Origin: Spisula solida
Taxonomy: Eukaryota; Mollusca; Bivalvia; Venerida; Mactridae
Direction of reading: 5' to 3'
DNA length: 64,000 nt
Assembly (NCBI GenBank): GCA_947247005.1
Contig: OX365948.1
Span: 7,626,001 to 7,690,000 of the forward strand
Shown here: piece by piece, positions 1 to 14,900 of the stretch
Layout of the letters: the number at the start of each line of letters is the position of its first letter
How positions within the stretch are numbered: the first letter of the stretch is position 1
The notes under the pieces: generated by a model
Told to the model about the DNA's origin: nothing
Databases searched by the model: none
The model's input: the letters and a program-made list of their open reading frames with translations, nothing else
Made by a program: the position numbers and the translations under genes

Positions 1-200
1 TGACTGACCGTCGTCAGATTAAATAAAAATTCTGCAAAATCACACAAATTTGTAACAATTCTCTTGGGAGATCCCCGTACTGTGACCTAGCAAGCAAGAT
101 GGTCTTTCCTCTTTCATTATCCATTTTTAAAAAAGTGGATACAAGTATTCTCCGCCGTTGCTAATGGAAGATAGGCCCGTTGCTAATGGAAGATAACTCT

Positions 201-675
201 ATCTTACATTAGCAACATCTTTCTTACATGAGCGACCAGCGCGTGATTTATTTCCGACCTTAGTTTTGGGATATACGTGTTCATTGCGATATAAAGCTAA
301 TGAAGACGAACACAAATATGCTCTATACCATTTAAAAAGCATATTCTTGAGCGTACCACAACAGCGTACGCTTTATTAACGTTATTATTAATGATTGTTT
401 TGAATGAGAACGTACGGCAAACAGCACGTTATGATGACGTTATGATGACGTCATGTTGACGCCATGAAAGCTAATTTGTGTTATAAAATCCCATTTTCTC
501 AAATTACGTCGGAGAAAAATAATCCATCATGAGACGGTCGATATAGGATAAGGATATCTCACCCTCGGGGTCGGAATTTTAACCAGGAACTCGGCAAGCC
601 TCGTCCCTGGTTAAAATCCGACCCCTCGGGTGAGATATCCTTATCCTACATAGAAGCTCATGATGGATTCTTATA
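201..675. repeat. Interspersed repeat with terminal hairpin, copy 1
   Basis: This stretch of about 475 bp is closely matched by 20003-20457 in the same orientation, including the segments starting 'agcaacatct' and 'gacgccatgaaagctaa'. Its right end (544-648) is a long near-perfect inverted repeat: 'taggataaggatatctcacc' is answered by its reverse complement around a short loop containing 'actcggcaagcctcgt'. An outer arm 'atccatcatgag' / 'ctcatgatggat' extends the stem. There is no coding potential. It looks like a non-autonomous mobile element; the family is not identified. Confidence 0.75.
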
Positions 676-2989
676 TTGTTAACTAGTCTTATCCAGCTAC
701 ACCGCCTCTCAGTCCTGAACTGAAAGGAGACTGGGGCAAAGTGTTACCCTGGTGTTACACGGGAATTTGAGTGCTACATACATGTTGTAATTATATAAAG
801 CCCCATCAAATTACTCAAAAATCGGGCTTAAAGTCACTGAGGTACTTGCGGAAGATGAATCCAAATACTATAATTGGCTTCTTTTGGTAATCAAACATGT
901 TCCTTTTTAATGCCAAATAAGACGTACCATCACAGAATGCCCAAATGCATCACACTTTCACATCGTCTGCATCAGATGGTAGGGGTGTTAGTAGATCTAT
1001 GTTATATAATCCTCCCTGCAGGGCTTTTTCTGTTCATTTTGGGAAAGGGCCTTGGCCTCTAAATTTTGGGGGAAAAAATCCGTGTGTTTGCTGCTTTGGG
1101 AAACAAAAAAGTATGTATAACTTTGGGTTTTAAGGAAAACTGCACGATTTTAAAGAATTTTTCAGTTGGTAAGGGGCCTCTGTTATATTAGGAGAAAACA
1201 CACCTGCCCTGATTAAGTATGTTTTTATATTGTATCAATAACCCATCACAAACAAGTAGATCTACATCAGTTATAAGTATACATACACTAACGATTATTC
1301 ATGTTTGGTGTGACCTATTTATTACAAGCACGTGCGTAAGTAAGACTGCGCTAATGTGATAAAATTGTCCTTTTTAAATAAAAAATACCCACTGGCATGG
1401 TCAGTGTAACTGATTTCTAAATACATATCCTTATTATGGCTGATTTCGCATATAAAAATGTATGTATATATAAAATTAATATGTTTAATAACTGCATTAA
1501 ATTAGATGTCACCCCTGGGCGAACCTCACTAAAGTAAAACCAAATAGTCCAGATATCCAATCGGATGCAAGGTTACAAACGTGAAAACCAATGAAAATAC
1601 GTTATTGTTAAACGGTGTTTATTTACATTTTATACATTTCACTCCTCGAGACGTCGAGTTTTTAGAAATTTTATCAACTTTATCTCAGGAAAACTGAAGA
1701 TTGGCATTAAAGGTATCATATGCAGGTGTGATCTCCAATCTACAACTGTATGATATGTGATATTTTTATGAGTTGTCATGTGTGCATTCTTGCTAAAAGT
1801 TAAGCAAAATTATGCGTCAATTCCGTGTGATTTGTGCATGTGTCTCCTGTCAAATGTGACAAAACAGTGATAATACATTATGATTGTGCGAAATGGATAA
1901 TAGTATCTATTTGTTCTGTTGACCATGTCATTTTAGTGGCAAATGGTTACATAATCCAATTATTTCAATTGAATAACTTTGACATGTATTGAACTTCCCA
2001 ACAAATGAATTTTTTGTCCAGGGGCGGTTCCTGGATAAATTTCAGTTTGGGTGAGGTAAAATTTTGGTAAATGTTCGGGTTTGTTCATAGCATATGCCGT
2101 AGTGCGCTAGTAGGGTAAAATTATTCTGAGGATTATGTTTAATTGTTTATGCTGAAGCTATTCGTGAACAACTAGAATAGACCAAAGCCACTATATTTTA
2201 TATAGAGTGCCTGTTGATATTATATCTACAGTAACATGCATGTATATGCATGGGAGAGCCTCATAGGTTTCAGGCACATGCTTGATATTTTCAGCTCCTG
2301 CCATATCTGGCATGTCTGGATGTATTATTGAGAGTGGAGACTCTGCTCTTGGGACTGGTGAATTATTTCAACTTGTTTTTAAAGGGACTGCCTCACGTAT
2401 TGGTGTATTGCAAAAATTAAATTAAATTGTCAAATATTCATGTAATTCTGGTATAGATGCCTGTATATGCCATAAACAACCACATCGACATAAAACATAA
2501 CTTGGGAAACATTGGCATTTTGTATTAATTAAGCATTTTTACAGCCAGAATTCTATAGGGTATTAATACCCTATAAAATTAGCACTACTATCACTTAAAT
2601 TGCCTGAATTTTGTTTCCAATCAATGAAATCGAATTGTGAAACAAACCGAATACCTCACAGGTGTTTCGGCTTTAGTTTGTTGAAGTTACAGTTTGATCA
2701 TGTGTGAATTACATAATTCACAAAGCATTTTGGAAGGAAACTCTGCGATATTTTCAAAAGGAAAAATACCAAGTGCCGAATATCAAGAGTGATTTAAATT
2801 ACTTATATGCCATAAATCTTTCATAAAGCAACCACCAGTGGCTTTCTATTACATAAATACTTGGTAAGGTAGGAAAATTACGTCATATAAAAAATTTAGC
2901 CCAATATGTGAGGCAGCACCTTTAAATTTAACCTTTTACTTTCGCCGAGTTCATGGATTTCGTATTTCCATCATTACAGGCATTAAGAA
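676..2989. other. Upstream flank and 5' UTR side of FGGY
   Basis: No convincing coding sequence, RNA gene or repeat array was seen here. A pyrimidine-rich tract ending in 'ccatcattacag' at 2979 is a good splice acceptor ten bases upstream of the FGGY start codon. The start codon is therefore probably in the second exon, with a non-coding first exon and the promoter somewhere upstream that could not be located. Confidence 0.4.
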
Positions 2990-5900
2990 ATGAAATACTT
3001 GATTGGTGTAGATGTTGGTACAGGTTCAGTCAGAGCCGCACTGGTTCGTGAGGATGGTAAAATGATTGCTTCAGAGTCTAAATCCATTCAAATATGGAAT
3101 CCAAAGCCAGATTTCTACCAACAGTCTTCAGAAGATATATGGTCAGCTGTTGTGCACACAGTAAAGGTGGCATGTCGTTCCTTTAACTTAATCATGTTTA
3201 CACATATTTTGTACATCCGTCTTGCCAGGTGCATACAGCATGTATACCTGTCAATCCTTAAATGCAAAGTATGCTTTCTGCTGCATTAGCATTTCTATGC
3301 CATTTAATTTTACTTTTAATTGGGTTTTATGCTGTTATTCTTTAGATACAGTACAACATCTCCAGAGTGGCTCTCTGTAGAGCAACATCTTCAATATTCC
3401 CTCAACCGATATTTACTATAAATTTAACCCTGTAGAGCAACAACCTCTAAACAAGTGCCAATATTTGCATCTCCCAAAGGGTGCTGCTATACAGTATCTG
3501 AGAGGTTGTACTGTAAACTCGGCCACATGTTGACCTAACCAGTTCTGCTGTCAAGGATCAATCTGTATTGTGAAAACTAGTTCTAGTTTACTTTTCCACT
3601 AATAACTGACTACGTTTCAACTTGTATAGGATAATATTATATAAGGTAATGTTACAAAAGAACATAACTTGCCCTTTGCCCAACCTGGGAACTGAACCCA
3701 AATCTGATCAGTAATGGTTGACTTTCATGCACTCAACCAACTGTGCTATTCTCATAGCATTAAATTTTGTTTTCTCTCGCCATGTGAGGGATTGTAACTG
3801 TACTAGCTAGACAGGCCTTTAGTAGATGGATAATTTTTGATGTTCCAATATTTCAGACTGTTTGTCATGCTGGTTTTGTGAGTGTTTTATGTTCCAATAT
3901 TTCAGACTGTTTGTCGTGCTGGTTCTGTGAGTGTTTTATGTTCCAATATTTCAGACTGTTTGTCGTGCTGGTTCTGTGCGTGTTGAAGATGTTGGAGGTA
4001 TTGGTTTTGATGCTACATGTTCTCTAGTTATCAGAGATAAGGAGAAAAAAACACTTTCTGTATGTCCAACTGGTTAGTAATACATTCTTCTCTTACTTTT
4101 ATTGTAAAATAGATACATCAAGGGCTTATTCTTAAAAAATGTCTTCTTCCATACAATACTCATAACTGTAAAAAAAATTCACGAGGTCAAGTTTTCTTTA
4201 ATTTGTTGTTTGAAAATAGTTCCCCAGGTTAAATGATCCCAAATTTTAAACTAAAGAGAATAACTATGTTCTCCAAATGTGCAGAAATGCCAGTTCCTTG
4301 AGGAAGGTAAGTTAGTACTGATCAGGATACTGGTAAGATGAATAGGCTGCCTTAAATAACTGAAAAAATTCTTGAGAAAACGACATTTAACCCATTTAAA
4401 CAAACAACTCCTGTTAGTATTATCTATTGTATATCAAAGTATAATGAATGTTACTACAGGAAATCCAGAGTGTGATATAATTATGTGGATGGACCATAGA
4501 GCTACAGAAGAGACAGACCTTATAAATGCCACTAAACATGATGTTCTTAAATATACTGGTGGTACTATATCACTGGAAATGGAACCTCCAAAATTGCTGT
4601 GGTTGAAAAAGGTGAGTAACATCATATTCGCAGAATACTTCTACAAGTTTTTTTCTATACATTCCCAAAGCAAAAGGACCCATTCCAAATAGAGTGAATC
4701 ATCTATTTTTCCCATATGTATGAATATTCATGTTATAAATGCTGTTTGATATGATCATACTTGAAGCTCAACTATCTGTCATTTAATTGTTTATCAACTT
4801 CACATGGGTATTACCGCACTTTACAGACCATACCATGGCTTGGGATACAATATAATAATAAGGTTTAAACATATTTTATTACCCAAACAATGTCATACAA
4901 ATATATCAATAAATACATTTATATACAAGGGTAAAAGGGTCGAGCCACAAGTTCCAAAACTTAGTTACGGCTCTCCCCTTATTGATAATAAAGGATGATT
5001 AAACTTCTTGTCATTAAAAGTTTCCCAATTCACGAGTTGGTCCTTTTCCCAAAATATTCTGGAAACCCCTGTATTATAACAACACAAAAGCACTTACAAA
5101 TATTAGTATTTGCAGGAATGAAAATCTGTAGACATCCATGGTTTTGGGGTCTGACTGGTCATAGTTTATACCAATGGAATTATAAGTTAAAAGTAATCCA
5201 CATTCTTATTCACCAGCATATTCTTTAACTGTGTTATTGGATTGACTTACCTGCACAATTCAGTGCAGGGGAGGTAAATGTATTATGATTGTACTTCTAC
5301 CAATACAAATTACCTCTTACACAAGCTACTGACGACTAATCCACAGGTGGAAGACAGGACACTAGCCATGGAAGAACATTACCTACCCTAGCAGGGAATC
5401 GAGCAATCAATGTTCCAAGTGGGCTACAAAATTAATGTCTTAAAACCTGATTGCATTTCAGAACTTGAAGAATCAGTGTTGGGATAATGCTGGTTATATG
5501 TTTGATCTTTGTGATTTCCTCACCTGGAGAGCTACTGGATCCATGACAAGGTAAATCTACTATAGTATAACTTCAATAATGTGACCACCCTTTGGATCCT
5601 TGATTACAAAGAAAACATTGAAAATGGACATAAAATAGTAATTTTAGCTTACAAAAATTGATTTTAGGTCGATTTTGAAATAAGTTCTTGCAAGTTATGT
5701 TGATTAGTCTCAACATTCCATTCCCTAGGTTATGAGATGTTAACATTAGTTTTATCTGGATATTATTTGTTGCTCAATTGTTTATATCAGGTGTCCTACT
5801 GAGGCATACTGCTCAATCCTGAAAAGGACTCTATTCTACTTCGGATGCCATTAGCACTTCACAAAAACTAGGTTTCAAATGTCATTCTATTGTCAAAATT

Positions 5901-8900
5901 TAGCAAGTTTCAAATGACTATAACTCGGTCATATAACTTTTAATTTCTGCGGAAAAGTTAATTTCCAGATTATGCAATAATTGTTGTATATTTGTCGTCA
6001 CATTTTCAGGTCTTTATGTTCAGTGATTGCCAAATGGACATATACTAAAGATAAACAGTTTGATCCAGAATTTTATAAACTGATTGGTCTTGAAGATTTG
6101 TGCGAAAATAACTTTGAAAAAATCGGTAAGATTTGATATTTCATTTCGGAACTGAAATGATATTGTAATATCCCCGCCTCCTTGATAGCCTAGTGGTTGA
6201 GCGTCCGCTTTGAGTGCGGGAGGTCTCGGGTTGGATCCCTGGCCGCGTCATACCAAAGACAAAATAAAAATGGTACCGGTAATTCCCTTGCTAGAAGCTC
6301 AGCAAGAAAAGGGAATCTGGCTTCTCTTCTCTCATACCCTCTTGGCTATGGATAATATCAGGAATATAACCTAAACTAATATCACCTGCTTGTGGTTGAA
6401 CCATCTCAAAATGTTTCAGTTATGGGAGTTTATCATTAATTGTGTGCAGTAAGGTATCATAACCTCTAATATAACTCTCAAACTACTTCATACGCACCAA
6501 GGTATAGATTTTCAAAAAATATTAACTTTTCATTAGAATTTAGATATTATTGTTAGCTTATTTGATCTGCCCCATCTAATTTGCATTTGATTCGCATCAC
6601 TATAGCCTAGTGGTAGAGCATCTGCTTCGAGTGGGAGAGGTTTTGAGTTTGATCCCAGACTGCAACATTTCAAAGTTGTTAAGAGTTGTAGAGGTATATC
6701 TCTCTTGCTTGGCACTGAAGTGACTTCCTGGTAACTACTGGTTTACCTGGTGTCAGGATAATGATACTGAAGTGACTTCCTGGTAACTTCTGGTTTACTG
6801 AAGTGACTTCCTGGTAACTACTGGTTTACATGGTGTCAGGATAATGACACTGAAGTGATTTCCTGGTAACTTCTGGTTTACATGGTGTCAGGATAATGAC
6901 ACTGAAGTGACTTCCTGGTAACTACTGGTTTACATGGTGTCAGGATAATGATACTGAAGTGATTTCCTGGTAACTTCTGGTTTACCTGGTGTCAGGATAA
7001 TGACACTGAAGTGACTTCCTGGTAACTACTGGTTTACATGGTGTCAGGATAATGATACTGAAGTGACTTCCTGGTAACTACTGGTTTACCTGGTGTCAGG
7101 ATAATGATATTTTGCAGGAAGTGATATTCAACCACAAGGTCAGCAATGTGGAAAGGGACTGACTGATCTAGCTGCTACTGAACTTGGTCTCAAGCCTGGC
7201 ACCCCAGTCTCTGTTGGTATGATTGATGCTCACTGTGCTACTATAGGTTTGTTACCTTCTTCTTCTAGTTGCAGTATTTATTATATACCTAACAATGTAT
7301 TGTAATGAATACAGGCCAAATCACACAGTGCAATACAACGTGACAGATTGCATTTTCTGTATCATGCATGTCTGATGTGTTATATGTCGAACATATGCCA
7401 ACGTGAATGATGTCATGATGTAAATATTTACTTTTTTATAATGGACGTCGCGTTATATGCCGAAAAGATGCTGACGTTTATGACATCAATGTATACACAT
7501 TAAACGAATTCTTGCGCGTAAAAGCGTTGTTTCATTTTTGTACGTATATAAGATAAGGAATATAACTGCAGTTGTATTGATCCGTTAAGCTGTATTACCT
7601 CGTGAGATACGGCATTACACAATCAACTCCAAGGTTATATGGCCCAACAGATCAACACACTGAAGTGGTATTCCCTATATATGGCTCAATATATCAATCT
7701 TTTATTACAAATGCTTTACAAAAGCAAATAGTCATGAAAACAGGTTAAATGTAATATTATGCACCCATCCCAAATTAATTAAAGCAGTAATAATTAAAGA
7801 TCCATGCTTTTAAGCTCGGATTTTCAAAGAAAACATCTACTGACGAGAGGACACAAATCTATCTAGCATTTTATAAGAGTTATTCCCCTTTTCTGACTGA
7901 TTATTTACACAAAAATGTCAATTTCTCAATGACCGTCAATGGTATCCACTTGAAACTCAACATAGTTATTCACCATTACAAGGGAGTCCATTCTGACTAG
8001 GCTGGTAACTGTGACTTATATTTATGAGTTATCTGCCCTTGTTGCTCTTAGAATATTCACTTACAGACGAGCAAGGGTACTATCAAGCACGAGAAAGTTG
8101 AGAGTCCAGCACTCGTAGGCGGTGCTCTTGTTTAGCAGTAGGTTTTTCGCATATTTATATACCCCTGCCATGGAAATAGCTGAGTCATATCATGTTACCC
8201 ATTTCAGTCCTGTCATCATTCAGTTTCCATCAGTAACTGAGAAAGCTTTGGCCAAAGGTCTTCAAATATTATGTGTGGATTTGTCTTGATGTGTAGATGA
8301 CCCATATTGATTTTGAGGCCACTAAGTTCAAGGTCACAGTTACTTCCTTGCCAGGGAGCATTCATATCTATCGGAAATATCTAGTACATTCTCAAGTATA
8401 TTCTGTAAATCACTTAATATTTATTTTTATGATTTTTCCGAAAATTTCAAGATTATTTTTGTCACAAGAATGTCGAATTCGTGACATTGACAATGTTCAA
8501 TTCCCAACATTGTATTGCTAAATTTTCACGAGAATAATGATTTCGCATGTCAACATCCGTGGGAATCTCAGTTTTGTTAAAATGTTGCTACATCCTCTTA
8601 TTCAAGTTGTATGAATTGTGTCCCTTTAACAGAACCAACTTTATAAGAAAAGTAGTCATAAAATTAATTTCACATGTTTTGGAATCATATATTGCAGACA
8701 AATACTTATAATGCTTGTGCATGAATATTTGTTTATCACATTTACAGGTTGTGTTGGGTGTATACCGAAAGATAAAACAGTGAAAGTTCCTCCATTAAAT
8801 CACCGTGTAGCTATGATCAGTGGAACATCAACATGTCATATGCAAGTAAGATATGTAATAGTCACATGTATATCATTGATAATATTGTACATTCTTTTAT

Positions 8901-11900
8901 TGGTATTGTCTGGGGCCTATTTTATTGACAAATACTAGCTAAGATCAGACTGTTCGGTATATTATTCAAATATTGAGAGCATCAAAAGTGAACCCATTCA
9001 TTTTGAATGAGTTAGAAAAGTTCTTTATGATAATTCTAGTTCACTTACTTTGCTTGAATGTACTAGATATCTTAGGTAGTACCAACTATAGTATGAAAAA
9101 GTCAAATCTTAGCTGAGATATGTCTATGAAACAGGCCCCAGATATTTACATATGTAAATTGAGTTTACCAATGAAAGGCAAGAGTCATAGCCAGGCTTGA
9201 ATTGATGCTACATGAACAAGACTTTAAGTTGGTGGTAGATATGGGGGTGCTTCATGATGGTTGAGATTATGAATAACAGAGAAAATACAATAAAATTGTA
9301 GCACTCTGCATCTGATGTTTTGAAGAATATATTATAACAGGGTGATATATGATATTGTAGTGGTGTGTGCTGGGAGGAGTGGGTTTCAAGTTTTCAATGA
9401 AAATGGTGCAATTTCATGCAAAGAAAATTGCATTTTTGAATAAAAAGAACATTATCCAAGCATTTGCCTTTAATTTAATTTTTAACAATATTTACGTTTT
9501 TAGTCCCCTACTGGTTTTTGACTATGGTGACAGAAACATTGAAACTGGCTTAAAACTGGTTGGGACTTCTGTAAATAAATTTATTTTGGCTGTAAAAACA
9601 TCGGAAATATTGCACATGTTTGCATAATCCAATGGATTCACATGGATTCAACAAACAATCAGGCGGAGTGTTCACTACTCTGGTGTTGCATCAATTGTAA
9701 TGACTGCTAATGTGTATAACTATACTGGAAATAACTTTTTAATACTTTCACTTTTACATGTGTGTTGTTAAATGGTTGACAAGTTTTGTTCAATTATTTG
9801 AACGCTTGTTATATTTTCAGATAAGTAATGATGCAATATTTGTACCTGGTGTTTGGGGACCAAACTGGTCAGCCATCGTGCCTGGATACTGGTCAGCTGA
9901 AGGTGGTCAAAGTGCTGCTGGAAAACTGGTGAGATTTCGCAGAGTTCACGAATGGTAGAATGTCGCGAAATTAAGTCACTGCGAAAGTGCTAAAATCATT
10001 AATATGGACATTGCGGGAATCTTAAAAACGTGAACATTTGTAGTCGTGAATATGCCGACTATCAGCAAAATGTGAAAGTTAGTAATCGCAACAGTAAATT
10101 GGTTTACAGCATATGGTAAATTTATTAGTTGACACATGTTATCTTTTTTGTGACAACATTTTACAGCTGATATAGTTGATATGTCAACATTCAATATTGT
10201 ACACATATATATTTTAGATGGATTATGTCGTGGAAACACATGCGGCATATGAGGATGCTGTGACTCAAGCAAAGAAAAGGTTTGTATTTTTCCACATAAT
10301 ATGTTTAATTGTTTGACGATTTAATGTAGTGATAGTTTCATAAATAAGAATCTGGCAATCCTGTCATACTCACACAGTCCAGCTTCGAATCCCTGCAAAA
10401 TATCTTACCTGTTTGAGGCATCTATGTTATGCGCAAGTTTGAACTGTCAGATAATTGATTTCGTCATAATGGGATACTGTATGTATTTGTATTGGGCATC
10501 TAGGAGAAATATTTTGTTATAAAATATTTATTTTTTGAGGAGTTGAATTTTTTTTTCATGGTTGAACCAAATATGAAACAAGTGGTTTTTCCCCAACCAT
10601 GTTTTGTAATTTATGAACCAACAAAATATCATTTTCCCTAACTTTACAAAAGTTTATATCCACCAAAATCAATGATGAATTTACTGTAAATTACTGTAAA
10701 ATCATTCATTATCAATAAATATGACAAGTTTTCAGTGGCTGCAATATTATTTGCTGTCAATTTCAGTTTTTGGGTTTCGGGAAGTTTACTTGTATAATAC
10801 CAACATGTAATGAATCAATTATTATATCTGTTTGATTTTTGAATGATTTCTGATATTTTTTGTGAATTTTGATTTTGCCTTGCGAAATATTCTTTTCTAC
10901 CAAAACCATGAAATTGTGTCCCATTGAAATTAAATGATTTTACAGTATGTTTTATTTCAGAGATATACATGTCACAGATTACCTGTATGAAGTATTACTG
11001 AATGAAACATCTGGTCAAGGTTTGTCCAGTATGGCTGAACTGACGAGAGAGTTCCATTTATGGCCAGATTTCCATGGCAACCGATCACCTCTGGCAGATC
11101 ATACACTGAAGGGCATGGTAATATAGTAAAATAGTAATCACCCAATTGTGGGTATTGTCAAGACTTTTGACCGCAAGGGTGTTTAGAAAGTTGAATCATG
11201 AAATTTAAATAGATACAAAATGTTATTTTAGATCCATACTCAGTATAGAGTCCTGGGTTGGTATTCACAAAGCATCTTAAGGGAAATCTTAGAATTTTCT
11301 TAAAATCTTAAAATTTCCTTAAGTGTCTCAGATGAACAGGAAAATCAAGATTATCAATTTTTTACAAAGTTAGGAAGCATTATGTAAAGAGCTACAATGA
11401 TCACAAAGAAAACATAGGTTATTCTTCGTTTCTTTGGAAATATGTGCAGCTAAATATTTTAACTTAAGTAAAAATATTTAAGATTTCCCTTAAGATGCTT
11501 TGTGAATACCACCCCTGGTGTAACATAAATTATTGGTAGCTTCATTTAATACCAGAAATATGACACAATGGAGGACTCAAAACCTTGAGTTGATATATAC
11601 TGTCAAGAATGAGGTGTATAATAATAAATTATAAAAATATATTATCTAAGTGTTAAGTTATTTTCAGATTAGTGGTCTAACATTGAGATCAGATGTGGTT
11701 GGACTTTCTATTCTCTACCTAGCAACCGTACAAGCATTGGCTGTAAGTTTTGTCCTCGCTTATTCCACTAACCCCTTTCTATTCCTATTAAAGATGAGAT
11801 TTGCAGCTTTTTATGCCAAATATCAAGAGTGATCACCCTTGATGAAGTGTCCACCACTTTGATTACTAATAATTGGATGATCTCCCCCGGTACTCTAATT

Positions 11901-14900
11901 ATTGGAAAACACAGCAGACAGTTCAAATTAGGGCTTGAATTGAGACCTGATGCTTAATCTGTAGAATAATGTGTTATACTAGTAGAAAGTTTTCTGTCAG
12001 TATATATGATGGCCTAACTTGACCTAACCTAACCAGTATGACTATCATTTTGGAAATATCATATAACATAATTATATTACCATGCAGTATTTTAACTTAT
12101 GGAAACTTTGATCGGATTATTTGTTGCCATATGACAAGCTTTAAACGAAGCATGTGTGAATTATGAATTGTCTTATTGTATATATGCATTATTCAGTGAA
12201 TTAATGAAAAAGAATTTTGTTGAATATTTTAAAAATGTAGGTAACCTCTCTAGAGCAGCCCTCCCTTGAGCAACAAGTTACAACCTTTCCTTAGCAGTGT
12301 TACCTTTTTGCACCAGAAGTAACCACTTATTTATTTACCTCCCCATAGCAACAACCGCTGTACAACAACCAAACTTTGTGTTTCCCTAATAGTGTTGCTC
12401 TAGACATGTTGTACTGTACATAGTTGTCACGCTATACATAAAGATATATATACATGTTACAGTACAGTACCCATCATATCCTCAGTGAGATGAGACGATG
12501 TGGACATTTCCCAGATATATTGTATATTTGTGGAGGATTAAGGAAGAATCAACTATACATACAGACTCATGCTGATGCTACAGGTATGAATGTTTTAGAC
12601 CCACCCTGTATCATGGTTGAGTAGTAATTGTTCGACACTTTTGAAATCTTCAAATGAACGTACGTAGTAAAAAATAAAGTCCCATAAAGCAATGAATATT
12701 ACCATAGGTATGTACATTCAATTCTATAGAGTAAATACTTTTCTTTAAATTACAGACATTAGTGAATAATCTTCCCCAAGTACTCTCTAAAATACAGACA
12801 TTAGTGAGTTATCTACCCTAAGTACTCTCTAAAATTACAGACATTAGTGAGTTATCTTCCCTAAGTACTCTCTAAAATTACAGACATTAGTGAGTTATCT
12901 TCCCTAAGTACTCTCTAAAATTACAGAAATTAGTGAGTTATCTTCCCTAAGTACTCTCTAAAATTACAGACATTAGTGAGTTATCTTCCCTAAGTACTCT
13001 CTAAAATTACAGACATTTGTGAGTTATCTTCCCTTAGTACTCTTAGTCACTCTAAAACTACATTGGTCATATTGTGCAAAGTACTCTTACATCTTAAAAC
13101 AGGGATATCTCTGTGAGAAATAACGATAAATTCAGAGGATCTCAACTAGTTAGGACCGATGTACAAATTAAGTCTACTACAGGCTGTATCTTACAAGGGA
13201 GGCACATTGAATAAAATGAAAACAAATAGCGAAAAAGTTTGTAGACTTGTTGTACTAATATGTTCAACATTTTATGCTTTAGGTCTTCCCGTGGTAGTGC
13301 CTGATGAGAAGGAATCCGTGTTGTTAGGGGCCGCAATATTAGGGGCCGCTGCTGCTGGCTTACATCCTTCTATACAGGTATATGAACAACTTTCTATTTA
13401 TACATACATGTCTACTTCATTTACTTATTATAAGATTTCTGCCAAAAACTATTTTGAAATAAATATAGATTTCTACCAAAATTTTGTTCATATTTATGGG
13501 TGATTATATACATCACAGTATGTTGACTCACTGAACCCCCAAACCGGAAGTCGCTGATAACTAGGCGTTCAGTTTCATTTTGGAAAGCTGTCAACAGTAA
13601 GTATTTAATGTTTTATCAGACTTTTTGAATTGAATATACTTGTTATATATATATTTTTAGCGTGAAATAAAAGTATCTTCATTAGAATGTCCCATACTAG
13701 GTATTAGCATTTAAAATGAAAACGTATTTTCTCAAAATAGACAGCTGCTTAAAGCGAAAGATGATTCAATCACGATAAAATGTCCGTTATTTTAGAAATG
13801 CTAAGGGAATTCGAGTACTAATCTCTTCTAGGTGTTTCATTATCAATCTATACGTATGAGTTTATACGTGCATTGATGCATTTCTCCCCTGAATCGTTTC
13901 AGTAGTGTCTAATCCAGTATGCATTCGAATCATGCACTGGACGCCTATTCGGAAAACGCGAAAATCCGTCTGTCCCACTAGTCGCAGTACCACTGTATGC
14001 CTATTCAATAAATAGTGAAATATCCAATTACGAAATGCTCGAGTAATAATCTCTTCTAGGTGTTTCAATATCAATCTATACGTATGAGTGTATATGTGCA
14101 ATGATGCATTTCTGTCCTGAATCGTTGCAATAGTGTTTAATCCAGTGTGCATTCGAATCATGCCTATTCGAAAAACGCGAAAATCCATCTGTCCCACTAG
14201 TCGCAGTACCACTGTATGCCTATTCAATAAGATATGCAAATATCCAACAAGTCAAATAGTTTTCCTCGGCCAGACCAGTATTTACAACAGTCGTGTAGTG
14301 ATAAAATTCAATATTTTCAAGAGCGCGTAGCGCGAGTGAAAATATTAAAATTTTATCACTACAAGATGAGATATTTAAACCATATTCAATCAAAACAAAC
14401 AAATATTCTATTTATTTAATGCTTTTATGGTGTCAAAACTGGTACTATTTATGTCAAATTACCACTGTGGTTAGGCTACGTATGAATATGTTATTCCATT
14501 CATATTTTTCACTTCAAAATCCGCCATCTTGGATTATGGTGAATAGGTGAAAACGACTTTTTTGAGAATTTTGCATTAAATCATACACCAACTTGTAGGA
14601 AATGGTCTAACTAAGAATAAAAACCCCCACATGACATGTTTCCTTTCAGTAATAAAAACGTTACAGACATTTTAGTGTTGAGATTTTGGTAAATTAAAGT
14701 AGTCCCTGTGAGGGGGCGGAGCTTATATCAGTCACATTGTAGGTGATAACCAGTGACTGATATAGGTTTTATTTCACTGATAGAACTCCATATCTCATCA
14801 GTTAGCATTAAATAAATATCAGTTATGCATTGTATCTTTATTTTCGACAAGAAAACAGTAAGTTTTTGGTCATTTTCCTCACCAATGACCCTGGCATATC

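Noticed and set aside
874..1133. Overlapping 62-codon ORFs upstream of FGGY
   Set aside because: Short, overlapping, without domain or splice context; not supported as genes.
5115..5200. Possible extra FGGY exon after 'tatttgcag' (peptide [13 protein letters not shown]..)
   Set aside because: It has no counterpart in the kinase family, and exons 3 and 4 already join in phase with the expected protein spacing.
13862..14239. 125-codon minus-strand ORF
   Set aside because: It spans the internal duplication of the non-coding transposon and repeats its own peptide; no domain recognised.
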